A stretch of DNA of 64,000 nucleotides. Origin: Anaerolineae bacterium (GTDB lineage Bacteria > Chloroflexota > Anaerolineae > Aggregatilineales > UBA2796). The notes beneath the pieces were generated by a model. That model was given only the letters and a program-made list of their open reading frames with translations. It had not been told where the DNA came from and did not search any database. The position numbers were made by a program, and so were the translations under genes. Shown here piece by piece: positions 26,942 through 35,635 of this stretch. The stretch is taken from positions 248,001-312,000 of the forward strand of contig JAHBVJ010000002.1 in the NCBI GenBank assembly GCA_019637615.1. The letters are read 5' to 3'. How positions within the stretch are numbered: position 1 is the stretch's first letter; every line of letters begins with the position of its first letter.

Positions 26942-28048
26942 TCAACGTTCCTCGTAGTACACCGGAATCCCGATTGCTTGCGCTACGTGTGCGGCGGCGT
27001 GATGCGCGGGCGTGTCGATCTCACCGAGGTCGAGCGGACGGCGGCTCTCCATTTTCAGATTACGTTTGAGGTAACCCTCGATGTGCTCGCTGTTGCACAC
27101 CTGAATGAAGCCGCGTCGGGGCGAATACACATGCAGCCAAACTTCCATCGCCGCGATCATACGCTCTGCATCGGCGTTCTGTTTGCGCACCAGCGTATGA
27201 CTGATCAACACGTATTCCAAGCCCTCGAACGGCGATTGAATCATCTTGTTGCTGCTGCGCCGCTTCTGCTGGATCACGCGCAGCCGCGAGTCGATGGTGG
27301 TGGTGGGCGAACTCAGAATCTGCCAGAAGGCCGCCAGCGCGCTCAATAACATCACGCCAGCGAGGCCGAGTCCGAGCAGCGGCAGCCATTCCGGTTGCAC
27401 ATTGGCATATGGGCTGAACCACGCGCCGAGCGATAGCAGCGCGAAGATCGGCGTCAAGACGGCGAAAAACACACCGCGAATCAATTGATCGTTGCGCCAC
27501 CGCGTGGTGCGTTCCCACTGCATCCCGTTGTACAACGCGCTGACCGTCCATTCGCCCACTTGCAGCGGAAGCGGATTCAGGCCAACTTCGTGTTTTGGCT
27601 TTTCAACGGACTCTTCAGAAAAATCATAATTCGGTTCAGCAGGGGCAGGCGTCGGGGCGACGATTTCTGGCGCTACTAGGCGAAAGGAACGTTGCAGCAG
27701 AGTGGCTAATTGCCGCCCCGCGCTCTCCGCCTCACTGCCACTCAGCGTCGTCCAGCGTGCCAGTTCGCACCAGCGCCCGCCGCGAGTCGCCGCGTACTGC
27801 GGATCGAGCAGCAAGCCAACGTGCCAGCTCCGATCCTCATCCGACCACCCCGTGACCACCATCGTGATCTGATCCGCCGCCAAGCCACCGGGTTCAAGAC
27901 GACGCGCCGAGGCGAAGGCTGATGTATACCGCAAGCCGGTTGCATCGGCATGTACGGCTGGCTCAGACGAACCGTTGACTTGCATCGTCCAACGGTCGGC
28001 ATCAAATTCAATGAGGAGGTTATTGGCAGCAGTTAAGGTGATCGACAT
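26942..28048 (-). CDS. Hypothetical protein with two central membrane helices
   Basis: I do not recognise this 368-residue protein. The N-terminal 170 residues are soluble and acidic with a Pro-rich stretch (APTPAPAEP). Two hydrophobic helices (about residues 190-250: GVFFAVLTPIFALLSLGAW and LLGLGLAGVMLLSALAAFW) flank a short loop. The C-terminal 110 residues begin TIDSRLRVIQQKRR and look like a cytoplasmic PH- or WD-like beta domain. It starts at ATG 28048 and is divergent from the GT-C gene. Both soluble parts probably face the cytoplasm. No function can be assigned. Confidence 0.75.
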   Translation of the reverse strand: MSITLTAANNLLIEFDADRWTMQVNGSSEPAVHADATGLRYTSAFASARRLEPGGLAADQITMVVTGWSDEDRSWHVGLLLDPQYAATRGGRWCELARWTTLSGSEAESAGRQLATLLQRSFRLVAPEIVAPTPAPAEPNYDFSEESVEKPKHEVGLNPLPLQVGEWTVSALYNGMQWERTTRWRNDQLIRGVFFAVLTPIFALLSLGAWFSPYANVQPEWLPLLGLGLAGVMLLSALAAFWQILSSPTTTIDSRLRVIQQKRRSSNKMIQSPFEGLEYVLISHTLVRKQNADAERMIAAMEVWLHVYSPRRGFIQVCNSEHIEGYLKRNLKMESRRPLDLGEIDTPAHHAAAHVAQAIGIPVYYEER

Positions 28049-28180
28049 TCAACACTATTCCGTTTCCAGCAAAACACGACAAGTCTATCCGCTTCACATT
28101 AACCACGCCACTAGTGGTTGTTCCCCTTGTCACAAACGGTGATGGTGGGTAGCATAAGCTCGCGTGTGAATTAGGTGCTT

Positions 28181-30085
28181 ATGCCAATCTTCGTCATTTT
28201 CGTTTTCGCAGCAGTCGTTTTCGGGGCGGGCGCGATGCTCTCGCCTGTCTTGCCATCGCACGGCCCACGCATCGGGCTGGCGGCGGCGTTTACCACGGCC
28301 TTCGTGCTGACGGGCAGTTTATTTTACGCCTCGCTGTTCGGCTGGAATACACTGGTCATCGATTATCTCTGGTTCGCGATGGTGGTTGGCATTTTCTTGG
28401 CGGGCACCATGTCGGCGGGCATGTACCGCGCCGAAGCGGCAGGCGGCACCAAGCAGTACAGCGGTTGGCCCGGCCCGCGCGAACTGACCATGTTTGCCGT
28501 GCTCAGTCTGATCTTCATCGTGCCCGCGTTGATCGTACCTGTGCCACTGGATACGGACGGGCAAGGCTTCGGCTATCTGGCCTTGATGCTCAAACTCGGC
28601 GGCAGTTTCACCACGCTCAGCCCCTTTCATCCCGAAGTCACCTATCTCTATTCACCCGGTTTTCCCGCGCTGGTCGCTTACCTCGGCACGCAGCTTAACG
28701 CCGGATTGCACACGATCCAGATGGCGGTGGGCGCGGTGTTGGCGATGATCTTCGTGTGGACGGCCTACGATTTTGGCAACGAGATCGCGAATACAGAAAG
28801 CCGCCGCACCGGAATCGCGATGGCGTTGTGCGCCGTGATCACGACCGGACTGTTGACCGCTTATCTCGATTCGCATTTTACCGCGCTGCTCGGCTTGGTC
28901 TTCGCGTTGGCCTTCCTCACTTTCGTCATTCGCTATCTGCGCGAAGGTCGCCGCATCGACTTCTTCGGCGCGGCGGTTTGTCTGGCAGGGATGCCGCTGG
29001 CACAGCCCGACATGACGATTGTGTTGATGCTTGGTTATGTGCCGTGGCTGGCGACGATGTGGTTGGTCAAGCCGCGCCCGACCTTTGCCCGCTGGTTAGG
29101 CTTGGCAATCGGTATTCCGCTGCTCGCGCTGATCGGCCTCGCGCCGTGGTTAGCCAAGATTTTGCCGCTGTTAGGCGCTGATATTCGCTCCCCGTTCGAG
29201 ATCGATTGGCGGCATGTGATCCCGCTGGTGGTCTACAACGGCGGCGTGATCGTGGTGCTGGCGATCATCGGGATCGTAGTGGCGGTGCGGCGTGGGCCGC
29301 TCAAAAACAGTGTCGATCTGTTGATGCTGGTCTGGCTGCTGCTGGTGATCGATTTTTCCTCGGTAGGCATCGTCAAGGCGCTGCTGCCGTGGCTGCCCAT
29401 CCTCAAATATGATTATCCATTCAGCGTGGCGTGGCACGGCCCGATCATCCCGTATATGTATTTTGGCAGCGCGGGCTTGCTGTGGATTCTAGATCGCATC
29501 GGGCGCAAACGGGTGGAAATCTGGCTGACGCGCTGGAGTCTGACGCTGTTGGCGGTGCTCACCTTGATCATGGTCGGTGTCGCGCTGTATTCTGATCAAC
29601 TGGTGACCGCCACCAAGAGCACGCCGATTCAGATTTATGGCGCGTTTTCGTCGCGTGCCGATGTCCAAGCCATGTTGTGGCTGCGCGATCACAGCGATCC
29701 CGCCGACTTGATCCTGAATCATCCCGGCGATCACGAGGGCGATTGGGCACCCATCGTCATGCAGCGCAATACCGTCTACTTCCGTCCGCAGCCTTTCTTC
29801 CAGCATATGGAAAAGGTCGAAGCCATGTGGCAGGATTTCTATCAGTTCTGGTTAAAACCCAACGATCCCGCCAACGAAGCTTTACTCCGCCGCTACGACA
29901 TCCGCTATGTGATCGTCCCGCAGATCGTGACCAAGCCGGAGACGCTCAAGAGCGATGTTTTCCGTTGGCGTCCGCCCGTGCCACGCGCCGAACCGTACCT
30001 GAATCCCGTCTACGAGCAGCCATACCTCAAGCTGGTGCAAGATTTCGACGGGGCGCAAGTTTATGAGGTGGTGCCCAAGGAATAA
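28181..30085 (+). CDS. Polytopic membrane protein, GT-C glycosyltransferase-like
   Basis: The protein of about 634 residues has a dozen or so hydrophobic segments and a soluble C-terminal part of about 130 residues. The first large extracytoplasmic loop carries PVPLDTDGQGFGYL, acidic residues where GT-C enzymes place their catalytic Asp. GT-C enzymes use polyprenyl-linked sugars outside the membrane. The start is ATG 28181 with TAGG upstream; GTG 28175 is two codons earlier. The next gene follows after 3 bases, so they form an operon with the ROK-like protein. The sugar and acceptor are unknown. Confidence 0.7.
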   Translation: MPIFVIFVFAAVVFGAGAMLSPVLPSHGPRIGLAAAFTTAFVLTGSLFYASLFGWNTLVIDYLWFAMVVGIFLAGTMSAGMYRAEAAGGTKQYSGWPGPRELTMFAVLSLIFIVPALIVPVPLDTDGQGFGYLALMLKLGGSFTTLSPFHPEVTYLYSPGFPALVAYLGTQLNAGLHTIQMAVGAVLAMIFVWTAYDFGNEIANTESRRTGIAMALCAVITTGLLTAYLDSHFTALLGLVFALAFLTFVIRYLREGRRIDFFGAAVCLAGMPLAQPDMTIVLMLGYVPWLATMWLVKPRPTFARWLGLAIGIPLLALIGLAPWLAKILPLLGADIRSPFEIDWRHVIPLVVYNGGVIVVLAIIGIVVAVRRGPLKNSVDLLMLVWLLLVIDFSSVGIVKALLPWLPILKYDYPFSVAWHGPIIPYMYFGSAGLLWILDRIGRKRVEIWLTRWSLTLLAVLTLIMVGVALYSDQLVTATKSTPIQIYGAFSSRADVQAMLWLRDHSDPADLILNHPGDHEGDWAPIVMQRNTVYFRPQPFFQHMEKVEAMWQDFYQFWLKPNDPANEALLRRYDIRYVIVPQIVTKPETLKSDVFRWRPPVPRAEPYLNPVYEQPYLKLVQDFDGAQVYEVVPKE

Positions 30086-30088
30086 GCT

Positions 30089-31198
30089 ATGCCGCTTGAT
30101 CCGCTTAACCTGACGCGAAACGCTTCGATCAACCGTGCCGCCATCCTCGACTTGCCGGGAGTCGAGCTGCCCGCTGATGTGCGCGGAAAACGCGCCTATG
30201 ATCTGTTAGCTAGTTTCGCCATCAGCGCCGCGATCAAGCCGCACAAAGCCGCGCTCGGCATTGAGGACGAATTGCCCGATGCCATTTTGCCACCCGTGCT
30301 CGACTATTGCTTGCGATCTGACGATGCTGCGCCCCGTGAACGTGCCGATTCCGTAGCGGCGATCATCGGCGTGCGGCTCGGTTGTCTGCTGCTCATGCTC
30401 AAGCGTGGCGATCCGATCAACCGTCAAGCGCGGGACGACTGGGACGACTCGTATTGGATACATTGGGCGACGATCCAGCATGTGATCATTGGTGGTGGCT
30501 TGAATCGCGATGTGCTCGGTCATCGGATCGCCCTTCACGCACAAGCCTTCCTGCAACAGCACGGCTTCCCCGACATGACAGTGGATCGCGCTGGCAATGC
30601 GGAAGTCTTGCCGCTGATCGGTGCCGCGCGCTCGGTTCCAGTTGGATTTACTTCGGCGCGGATCTTCGATTTCGGGCAAACGTACATCAAGCGGGCCTTC
30701 GCTGTATACCAACATGAGAGTTTAGCGGCGTTACATCTGCTGCCATCAATGCCATCCAACTGCGAACTAGATACGCATGATCCGTATGCCGCAGGCGACG
30801 AAGTTCAAGCTGCTTATCGCGCTGATCTCATGTGCCGTGTGATCACAGATACGGCGCGTAAATACCGAACTTCATCGCCTCTCACCATCATGTGCAGTCT
30901 CGCCAGCTACGTGCAGAATGGTCAACCCGCAGATCGTGGGTGTTATGGCGTGCTGAGTCTGCTCTCGGATAACGTCGAGCAGTATTTTGCCAACCGTCTC
31001 AGCGCTGATCTGAAACGTCCAGTCACATTCCATCTGATGCATGATGGCACAGCGGCAGCAGCAGCCTACGCGGGTGCGGAACACGCCGCCGTGATCACAA
31101 TGGGAACGGCGCTCGGCATCGGCTTCCCGCCACCAGCCGATCGTGTTCATCCACTGGCAGCCGATTTCAGGGTAGGCGATCTGAAAGGGTTAAGTTGA
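30089..31198 (+). CDS. ASKHA-fold kinase-like protein with apparently circularly permuted ROK motifs
   Basis: The 369-residue protein carries three sugar-kinase motifs in an unusual order. IIGGGLNRD (about residues 133-141) resembles the adenosine/C-terminal motif of ROK kinases. IFDFGQTYIKRAF (about 192-204) resembles the N-terminal phosphate-1 motif DxGGTxIK. HDGTAAAAAYAG (318-329) and ITMGTALGIGF resemble the NDANAAALGE and TLGTGIGGG block. In normal ROK proteins the phosphate-1 motif comes first. This points to a circular permutation, which is inference. AAGGA lies 7 bases before ATG 30089. It sits between two GT-C-like genes, consistent with sugar phosphorylation, but the catalytic base is not certain. 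Confidence 0.6.
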   Translation: MPLDPLNLTRNASINRAAILDLPGVELPADVRGKRAYDLLASFAISAAIKPHKAALGIEDELPDAILPPVLDYCLRSDDAAPRERADSVAAIIGVRLGCLLLMLKRGDPINRQARDDWDDSYWIHWATIQHVIIGGGLNRDVLGHRIALHAQAFLQQHGFPDMTVDRAGNAEVLPLIGAARSVPVGFTSARIFDFGQTYIKRAFAVYQHESLAALHLLPSMPSNCELDTHDPYAAGDEVQAAYRADLMCRVITDTARKYRTSSPLTIMCSLASYVQNGQPADRGCYGVLSLLSDNVEQYFANRLSADLKRPVTFHLMHDGTAAAAAYAGAEHAAVITMGTALGIGFPPPADRVHPLAADFRVGDLKGLS

Positions 31199-31254
31199 AC
31201 ACGACGATCTCTCTACTGTTCACCTTGCCGAGCTTCGTCTGGACTACTGCTTGC

Positions 31255-31260
31255 TATAAT
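31255..31260 (+). promoter_or_regulatory. Consensus -10 box, possible leaderless start
   Basis: TATAAT ends 8 bases before ATG 31269. Transcription starting at the usual distance would begin at or next to the start codon. No strong -35 is seen, and no ribosome binding site precedes the ATG. Confidence 0.5.
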
Positions 31261-31268
31261 TCCGCCTC

Positions 31269-33248
31269 ATGCAAAACGTGAGCATTTACACCAAGAAACC
31301 AACATCTCTCGAATGGCTGGCGTTTGCCGTCATCGTGATCATCGCGGCGGTGCTGCGGCTCGGCGCACCCGGCATCGTGGAATTCAAGCGTGACGAGGCC
31401 AATCTTTCGTCCCTCGCGCTTGATATGGCACGCGGGCGCGGCATTCCGCTGCTCGGCATCGACTCGTCCGTCGGCATCCGTAACGCGCCCGTCAACGCGT
31501 GGATCATGGCGGTACCTTATCTGTTCAGCAGCGATCCAGTGGTTGCCACGCAGTACGTCGGCTTGCTCAACGTCGGCGCGGTCATCCTCACTTATCTGCT
31601 GGCGCGGCGCTATTACGGCCCGATTGCGGCGGTCAGCGCAGGCTTGATGTTCGCCGTCAGTCCATGGGCGGTCGTCTATTCGCGCAAAATCTGGGCACAA
31701 GATTTGCTGCCTTTGTTCATCGTCGCCACCGTCGCTACGGGCTTGATCGGTTTCGTAGAGGGCAAACGCTGGGCGCAATGGCTGCATCTGCCGCTGCTGT
31801 CGTGGACGGGGCAGATTCACTATGTGACCTTCGTCCTGATCCCGATCACCTTGCTACTGCTGTTCATTGGTCGCCGCCGTCTGACGCGTGCCTTCTACCT
31901 CAGCCTTGTGCTCACGGTGCTGATCACGCTGCCCTTCCTGATCGGGATCGCGCAAGAAGCCCGTGCCCATCCCGAAGAATTCCAGCGTATCGCTACCTCA
32001 GGCATCAAGGCCAACCAGCCGTCCGACAAGGCGAGGCCATTGGGGCTAACGGGGGACGCCGCTCAATTTGCGTGGCTGACCATCACGGGCACCGATATTC
32101 ATTCCTTCGCGGGGGCAGATGCGTTCCGCCAGTACCTCGCCAGCGTGCCCAATGCCTACCCGATCTTTAATGCTTTTGGCGTACTGATGCTTTTGGCGGC
32201 GATCTGGTTATGGGTGCGGACGCTCATGCGCAGTGATGCGCGTACCCCGGTCGATCTGACGCTGCTGGTGTGGTTGGTCTTCACGCCGCTCGTCTTCAGC
32301 CTGACGTGGACTCGTGTGTATCCGCATTACATGGTCGTCATCTTGCCCGCCGCCTTCCTTGTCTTGGGCGCAGGTCTCAGTGACGCGTGGCGCGGCTTAA
32401 GTGATAATCCGCTGGTACGGCGTTTAGTCCTAACGTTTGGCCTAGTAACCTTGGTGAGCATCGCAGGGTTGGATGTCTGGCTTAAAGTCAGTTTGCTCAA
32501 CTTCCTGAACGTCACCAACACTCCCGGCGGGTTCGGGACGCCGCTCGGCTACTTCAGTCCCATCCGCGAAAAAGTCGTGGCGGAACAACCTGCCCACACC
32601 TTGGCAAACCTTGACGGGCAGTACATCGGCTACCATGACGAAACCACCGTCTGGAATTTCCTGCTCTACGATCTGCCTGACCGCCGCTATCTTGACGACG
32701 TGACCGAGATTTATCCCGCCGAACCAGCGCTGTATCTCTCGCATCACTGCACCGACCAGACGCAAAATTATTATTTGCGCACGGCACAAGAGGGCTGCTA
32801 CACGATCACCACCCGCCGCGCCGGAGATTTCGATCCCGCCGCGTACACACCGATCACGGATGCGGATCAATTCCGTTTCGCCAACAGCGCGCAGCTCACG
32901 GCCTATCGGTGGGATACGCAGCAGGGTTGTCTAACCGTCGTCTGGAACACCGAACGCGGCCCCTTTACGGAAGATTTCAGCATGGCGGTGCAATTCGTGA
33001 ACAACAGTGGCGAGCGCATCCTGAACGCTGACGGCCTCTCGCTGCGTGGTCAATATTGGCGTCCCGGTGACATCGTCACGCGTCGCTTTTGCTTACCGTA
33101 CGGGCAAGAGCGCATCGCGGAGATCACCGGCGTGCTGCTCGGCTTCTACACGTCAACCGATACACCCGAAGGCAAACGCTTCGAGGATGTGCCGCTGCTC
33201 GATCACACCGGTGCGGAAATCGGGCGCAAGCAGGAAATCAAATTCTAG
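31269..33248 (+). CDS. GT39/ArnT-like membrane glycosyltransferase
   Basis: This 659-residue protein has an N-terminal membrane helix, then the loop EFKRDEANLSSLALDMARG, which carries the acidic pair of GT-C (PMT/ArnT) glycosyltransferases. About ten further helices follow (ILTYLLARRYYGPIAAVSAGLMFA and others). A soluble C-terminal domain of about 190 residues with several cysteines (SHHCTDQTQNYYLRTAQEGCYT) probably lies outside. It should transfer a sugar from a lipid carrier to an acceptor such as a protein or cell-wall polymer. A possible target is the Thr/Ser/Pro linkers encoded upstream, but that is speculation. Confidence 0.82.
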   Translation: MQNVSIYTKKPTSLEWLAFAVIVIIAAVLRLGAPGIVEFKRDEANLSSLALDMARGRGIPLLGIDSSVGIRNAPVNAWIMAVPYLFSSDPVVATQYVGLLNVGAVILTYLLARRYYGPIAAVSAGLMFAVSPWAVVYSRKIWAQDLLPLFIVATVATGLIGFVEGKRWAQWLHLPLLSWTGQIHYVTFVLIPITLLLLFIGRRRLTRAFYLSLVLTVLITLPFLIGIAQEARAHPEEFQRIATSGIKANQPSDKARPLGLTGDAAQFAWLTITGTDIHSFAGADAFRQYLASVPNAYPIFNAFGVLMLLAAIWLWVRTLMRSDARTPVDLTLLVWLVFTPLVFSLTWTRVYPHYMVVILPAAFLVLGAGLSDAWRGLSDNPLVRRLVLTFGLVTLVSIAGLDVWLKVSLLNFLNVTNTPGGFGTPLGYFSPIREKVVAEQPAHTLANLDGQYIGYHDETTVWNFLLYDLPDRRYLDDVTEIYPAEPALYLSHHCTDQTQNYYLRTAQEGCYTITTRRAGDFDPAAYTPITDADQFRFANSAQLTAYRWDTQQGCLTVVWNTERGPFTEDFSMAVQFVNNSGERILNADGLSLRGQYWRPGDIVTRRFCLPYGQERIAEITGVLLGFYTSTDTPEGKRFEDVPLLDHTGAEIGRKQEIKF

Positions 33249-33332
33249 CGCTTAACAGGCTCGTTAAGTCAAGTTTCTCACGTCGATCTAGTTCAGGTAA
33301 GGTCGCCTAGAATTGTTTAGGTCACTGGTCTA

Positions 33333-33360
33333 TTGACTTTGAGCGTGATTCTGTTAACAT
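33333..33360 (+). promoter_or_regulatory. Promoter of greA
   Basis: TTGACT (33333-33338) and TAACAT (33355-33360) are 16 bases apart; the greA start lies 157 bases downstream, leaving a long structured leader. Confidence 0.6.
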
Positions 33361-33370
33361 TAAGGGGGTC

Positions 33371-33395
33371 AAGGCTGCCCATTGTGGGTAGCCTT
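33371..33395 (+). promoter_or_regulatory. First hairpin in the greA leader
   Basis: AAGGCTGCCCA (33371-33381) pairs with TGGGTAGCCTT (33385-33395) with one G-T pair and a 3-base loop. It would form at the very 5' end of the transcript. Confidence 0.6.
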
Positions 33396-33439
33396 CATTG
33401 CTATAGATGCTTCGGAAACAGAATTTGCAGAACGGTAAT

Positions 33440-33469
33440 TGATCGCCATTGAGCGGTCAGTTTCTTTTT
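33440..33469 (+). terminator. Terminator-like attenuator in the greA leader
   Basis: TGATCGC (33440-33446) pairs with GCGGTCA (33453-33459), followed by GTTTCTTTTTA. It lies after the promoter and before the greA start, so it could end transcription early and release a short RNA. Confidence 0.5.
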
Positions 33470-33516
33470 AACACAGAATTCGTCATTTCCGGGCGAGTAT
33501 AGAAGTGGAGTCATGC

Positions 33517-33987
33517 ATGTCCGATCAGGCTCAGTATCTCACCCCACAAGGCCTCCAAGAACTAGAAGCGCGGTTGGAATTCCTGCGCACGGTGCGGCGG
33601 CAAGAAGTTGCCGCGCGCTTGCATCAGGCACTGGAGGAGGGCGGTGAATTGGTGGAGAATGCCGAATATGAGGATGCCAAAAATGAGCAGGCGTTTGTCG
33701 AAGGCGAGATCATGCGCCTCGAAACGATCCTGAGCAATGCGCATATCATTGAAGGCGGTAGCAAGGACAGCGTTGGACTCGGTTCAAAGGTCAAGGTACA
33801 AGAAAAGGGTCGCAAAGACACCGAAATCTACCAGATCGTAGGTGCTGCCGAGGCCAATCCCCGTGAAGGCAAAATTTCCAATGAAAGCCCGATGGGGCGC
33901 GCGCTGATTGGGCGCAAATCCGGTGATAAGGTCACTGTACATACGCCCGATGGTGATACTATCTTCACCATAAAAAGTATCACCTAA
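33517..33987 (+). CDS. greA: Transcription elongation factor GreA
   Basis: The 156-residue protein rescues backtracked RNA polymerase by stimulating transcript cleavage. It has the N-terminal coiled coil (YLTPQGLQELEARLEFL through RLETILSNA) with the acidic tip LVENAEYEDAKNEQ that carries the catalytic Asp/Glu pair. The C-terminal FKBP-like domain includes ISNESPMGRALIG and the closing VHTPDGDTIFTIKSI. Start ATG 33517 has GTGGAG at good spacing; the frame is open to GTG 33505. Transcription ends at a clear terminator after the gene. The leader holds two hairpins. Confidence 0.96.
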   Translation: MSDQAQYLTPQGLQELEARLEFLRTVRRQEVAARLHQALEEGGELVENAEYEDAKNEQAFVEGEIMRLETILSNAHIIEGGSKDSVGLGSKVKVQEKGRKDTEIYQIVGAAEANPREGKISNESPMGRALIGRKSGDKVTVHTPDGDTIFTIKSIT

Positions 33988-34028
33988 ATTTCCCGCGCTG
34001 TCCTTCAATTGAATATGATGGAACGTGC

Positions 34029-34055
34029 AGGCGGGTCTAATCAACTCGCCTTTTT
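34029..34055 (+). terminator. Intrinsic terminator of greA
   Basis: AGGCGGGT (34029-34036) pairs with ACTCGCCT (34044-34051) around a 7-base loop and runs into TTTTT. Confidence 0.85.
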
Positions 34056-34142
34056 CTCTCTAAACCGAAAACGTCCCTGCCAGCCGAAGCCAACAAGGAC
34101 GTTTTCAGGGAGGAGAGACTAGAAAACAGCGTTCTGCTGAAA

Positions 34143-34829
34143 TTAGCGATGACGAATATCGACGCTCACGGTATAGCCACGCCCATGTGCGGAGGTGACG
34201 ATGCGCGGACGATCTGGGTCGCGCTCCAATTTGCGGCGTAGATTGCGTACATGGTTGCGCACCAAGGCCGGATCACCGATACCGGGCGGGTAGTGCCAGA
34301 CTTCTTGCAGCAGCATCGCGGCGGGCATCGGTTCGCCCGGTGTGCGGCACAGCGCCTCTAGCAGTTCAAACTCGGTCGGCGTCAATTCGACAGGTTCATC
34401 ACGCAGATGCACCGACCGATCTTGACGGTTGATCGTGATCCATAGGTAACTTTCGGTGCCTTTCGGACGGCGCAGCAGCGCGCGCATCCGTGCGCCGAAC
34501 TCGCGCAGCACCAGTGGCTTGCGTAGGCAGTCATCCGCGCCAGAGTCGAGCACGCGGGCGATTTCAGCCGCATTCTGAGCGGACGTGACCGCCAAGATGG
34601 GCACTTGAATGAAACGCGGCACTGAACGCAGACGACGGCACATCAATGAACTATCGGATGGCTTCAGCCCTAAGTCGATCACGATCAGGCTAGGGGTCAT
34701 GTCACCGAGGCGATGGAGGGCGGTTTCGAGCGTATCAGCAACGATGAGGTCGCGCACTTCACCCGGCAGCATTTGTCGTACTGCGTCTAGTGTCGTGGTG
34801 CCTTTGTCAATTAACAGGATGGTAGGCAT
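34143..34829 (-). CDS. OmpR/PhoB-type response regulator with altered acidic pocket
   Basis: The 228-residue protein has an N-terminal receiver domain and a C-terminal winged helix (VELTPTEFELLEALCRTPGEPM through LVRNHVRNLRRKLERD and GRGYTVSV). The phosphoacceptor is Asp52 (IVIDLGLKPSD) and the conserved Thr/Ser and Lys (LAVTSA, RKPL) are present. The acidic pair that binds magnesium is reduced to ID-K-G at the N-terminus, where DD or ED is usual, so phosphorylation may be weak or absent. No histidine kinase is adjacent. I use ATG 34829 (GAGGA upstream) rather than the TTG at 34847. A CTTGTCACAAG palindrome lies upstream. Confidence 0.9.
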   Translation of the reverse strand: MPTILLIDKGTTTLDAVRQMLPGEVRDLIVADTLETALHRLGDMTPSLIVIDLGLKPSDSSLMCRRLRSVPRFIQVPILAVTSAQNAAEIARVLDSGADDCLRKPLVLREFGARMRALLRRPKGTESYLWITINRQDRSVHLRDEPVELTPTEFELLEALCRTPGEPMPAAMLLQEVWHYPPGIGDPALVRNHVRNLRRKLERDPDRPRIVTSAHGRGYTVSVDIRHR

Positions 34830-34870
34830 AGCCTGATCTGTCCTCAATTAGCGATGTTCTATCTCCAAAA

Positions 34871-34881
34871 CTTGTCACAAG
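34871..34881. promoter_or_regulatory. CTTGTCACAAG palindrome upstream of the response regulator
   Basis: An 11-bp palindrome lies 42 bases before the start codon of the response regulator gene, a fitting place for an operator. Only position and symmetry support it. Confidence 0.3.
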
Positions 34882-34960
34882 TATAGAGAAAGAATTGGCT
34901 AAAGTGGACGAAAGATTCGTGAATCTTGTGTGAATTATGCCTGAATATGCACAGAATTAA

Positions 34961-35635
34961 TTAAGATGGCTGCGGAATCCCTAAATACTTACGCTGCCAT
35001 TTGGCGATGCTGCTGAATCCATGCACCCAGAACGGGCTAAGGGTGGTGACGGGGACGACCGTGCGCAGCGAGATCAAGAATTCCTCCGGCGAGACGAACG
35101 GGCGCATCTTGAGCACCGCGTGCCCAAGCTCATACGGGATGTGCGCATCCGAGCCGACCGTGCCCAGTTTGCCATACTTCTGCGCGAATAACAGCGCCTT
35201 CAGATTGTCTTCGGGGATCAGGCAGCGCGAGTTGAACACTTCCAGCGCATCGACCTGATCGACAATCCGCAGCAGTTGATCCTCTTCCCACGCGCCCTTA
35301 CGGAAGCGGTCGTATGGATGCGAAACGCTGATCACCGCGCCCTGATCGCGCAGCCTCCGGATCGTCTCGTTCGGCGTCAATTTGGCGGGGATCGTCTCCT
35401 TGACGAAGAAAGCCAATATTTCGCCCTCGGTCGTCATGATCTCCTCGCCCACGATGACGAGTTCAGGAGCCATCTGTTGCAGCTTCAACGCGCCGTTCGC
35501 GGTGTTGTGATCGGTGATCGCGATGCGGTCGATGCCTTTAACGCGGCACGTCTCGATCACGGTCTCCAACGCGGTGCGGGAGTCGCGCGAATATTCGGTA
35601 TGACTGTGTAATTCAACTGTCCAGAGTTCATCCAT
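34961..35635 (-). CDS. PHP-domain phosphoesterase
   Basis: The 224-residue protein has the four PHP metal-binding motifs: HSHTEYSRDS near the N-terminus, TDHN, GEEI, and the C-terminal SHPYDR and GSDAH. This matches YciV/RnaM-type PHP phosphoesterases, which cleave phosphate esters of nucleotides or short oligonucleotides; the substrate is not clear. Its ATG overlaps the TAA of the upstream molybdopterin oxidoreductase gene by one base (TAATG), so the two are translationally coupled, an unusual pairing. Confidence 0.9.
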   Translation of the reverse strand: MDELWTVELHSHTEYSRDSRTALETVIETCRVKGIDRIAITDHNTANGALKLQQMAPELVIVGEEIMTTEGEILAFFVKETIPAKLTPNETIRRLRDQGAVISVSHPYDRFRKGAWEEDQLLRIVDQVDALEVFNSRCLIPEDNLKALLFAQKYGKLGTVGSDAHIPYELGHAVLKMRPFVSPEEFLISLRTVVPVTTLSPFWVHGFSSIAKWQRKYLGIPQPS

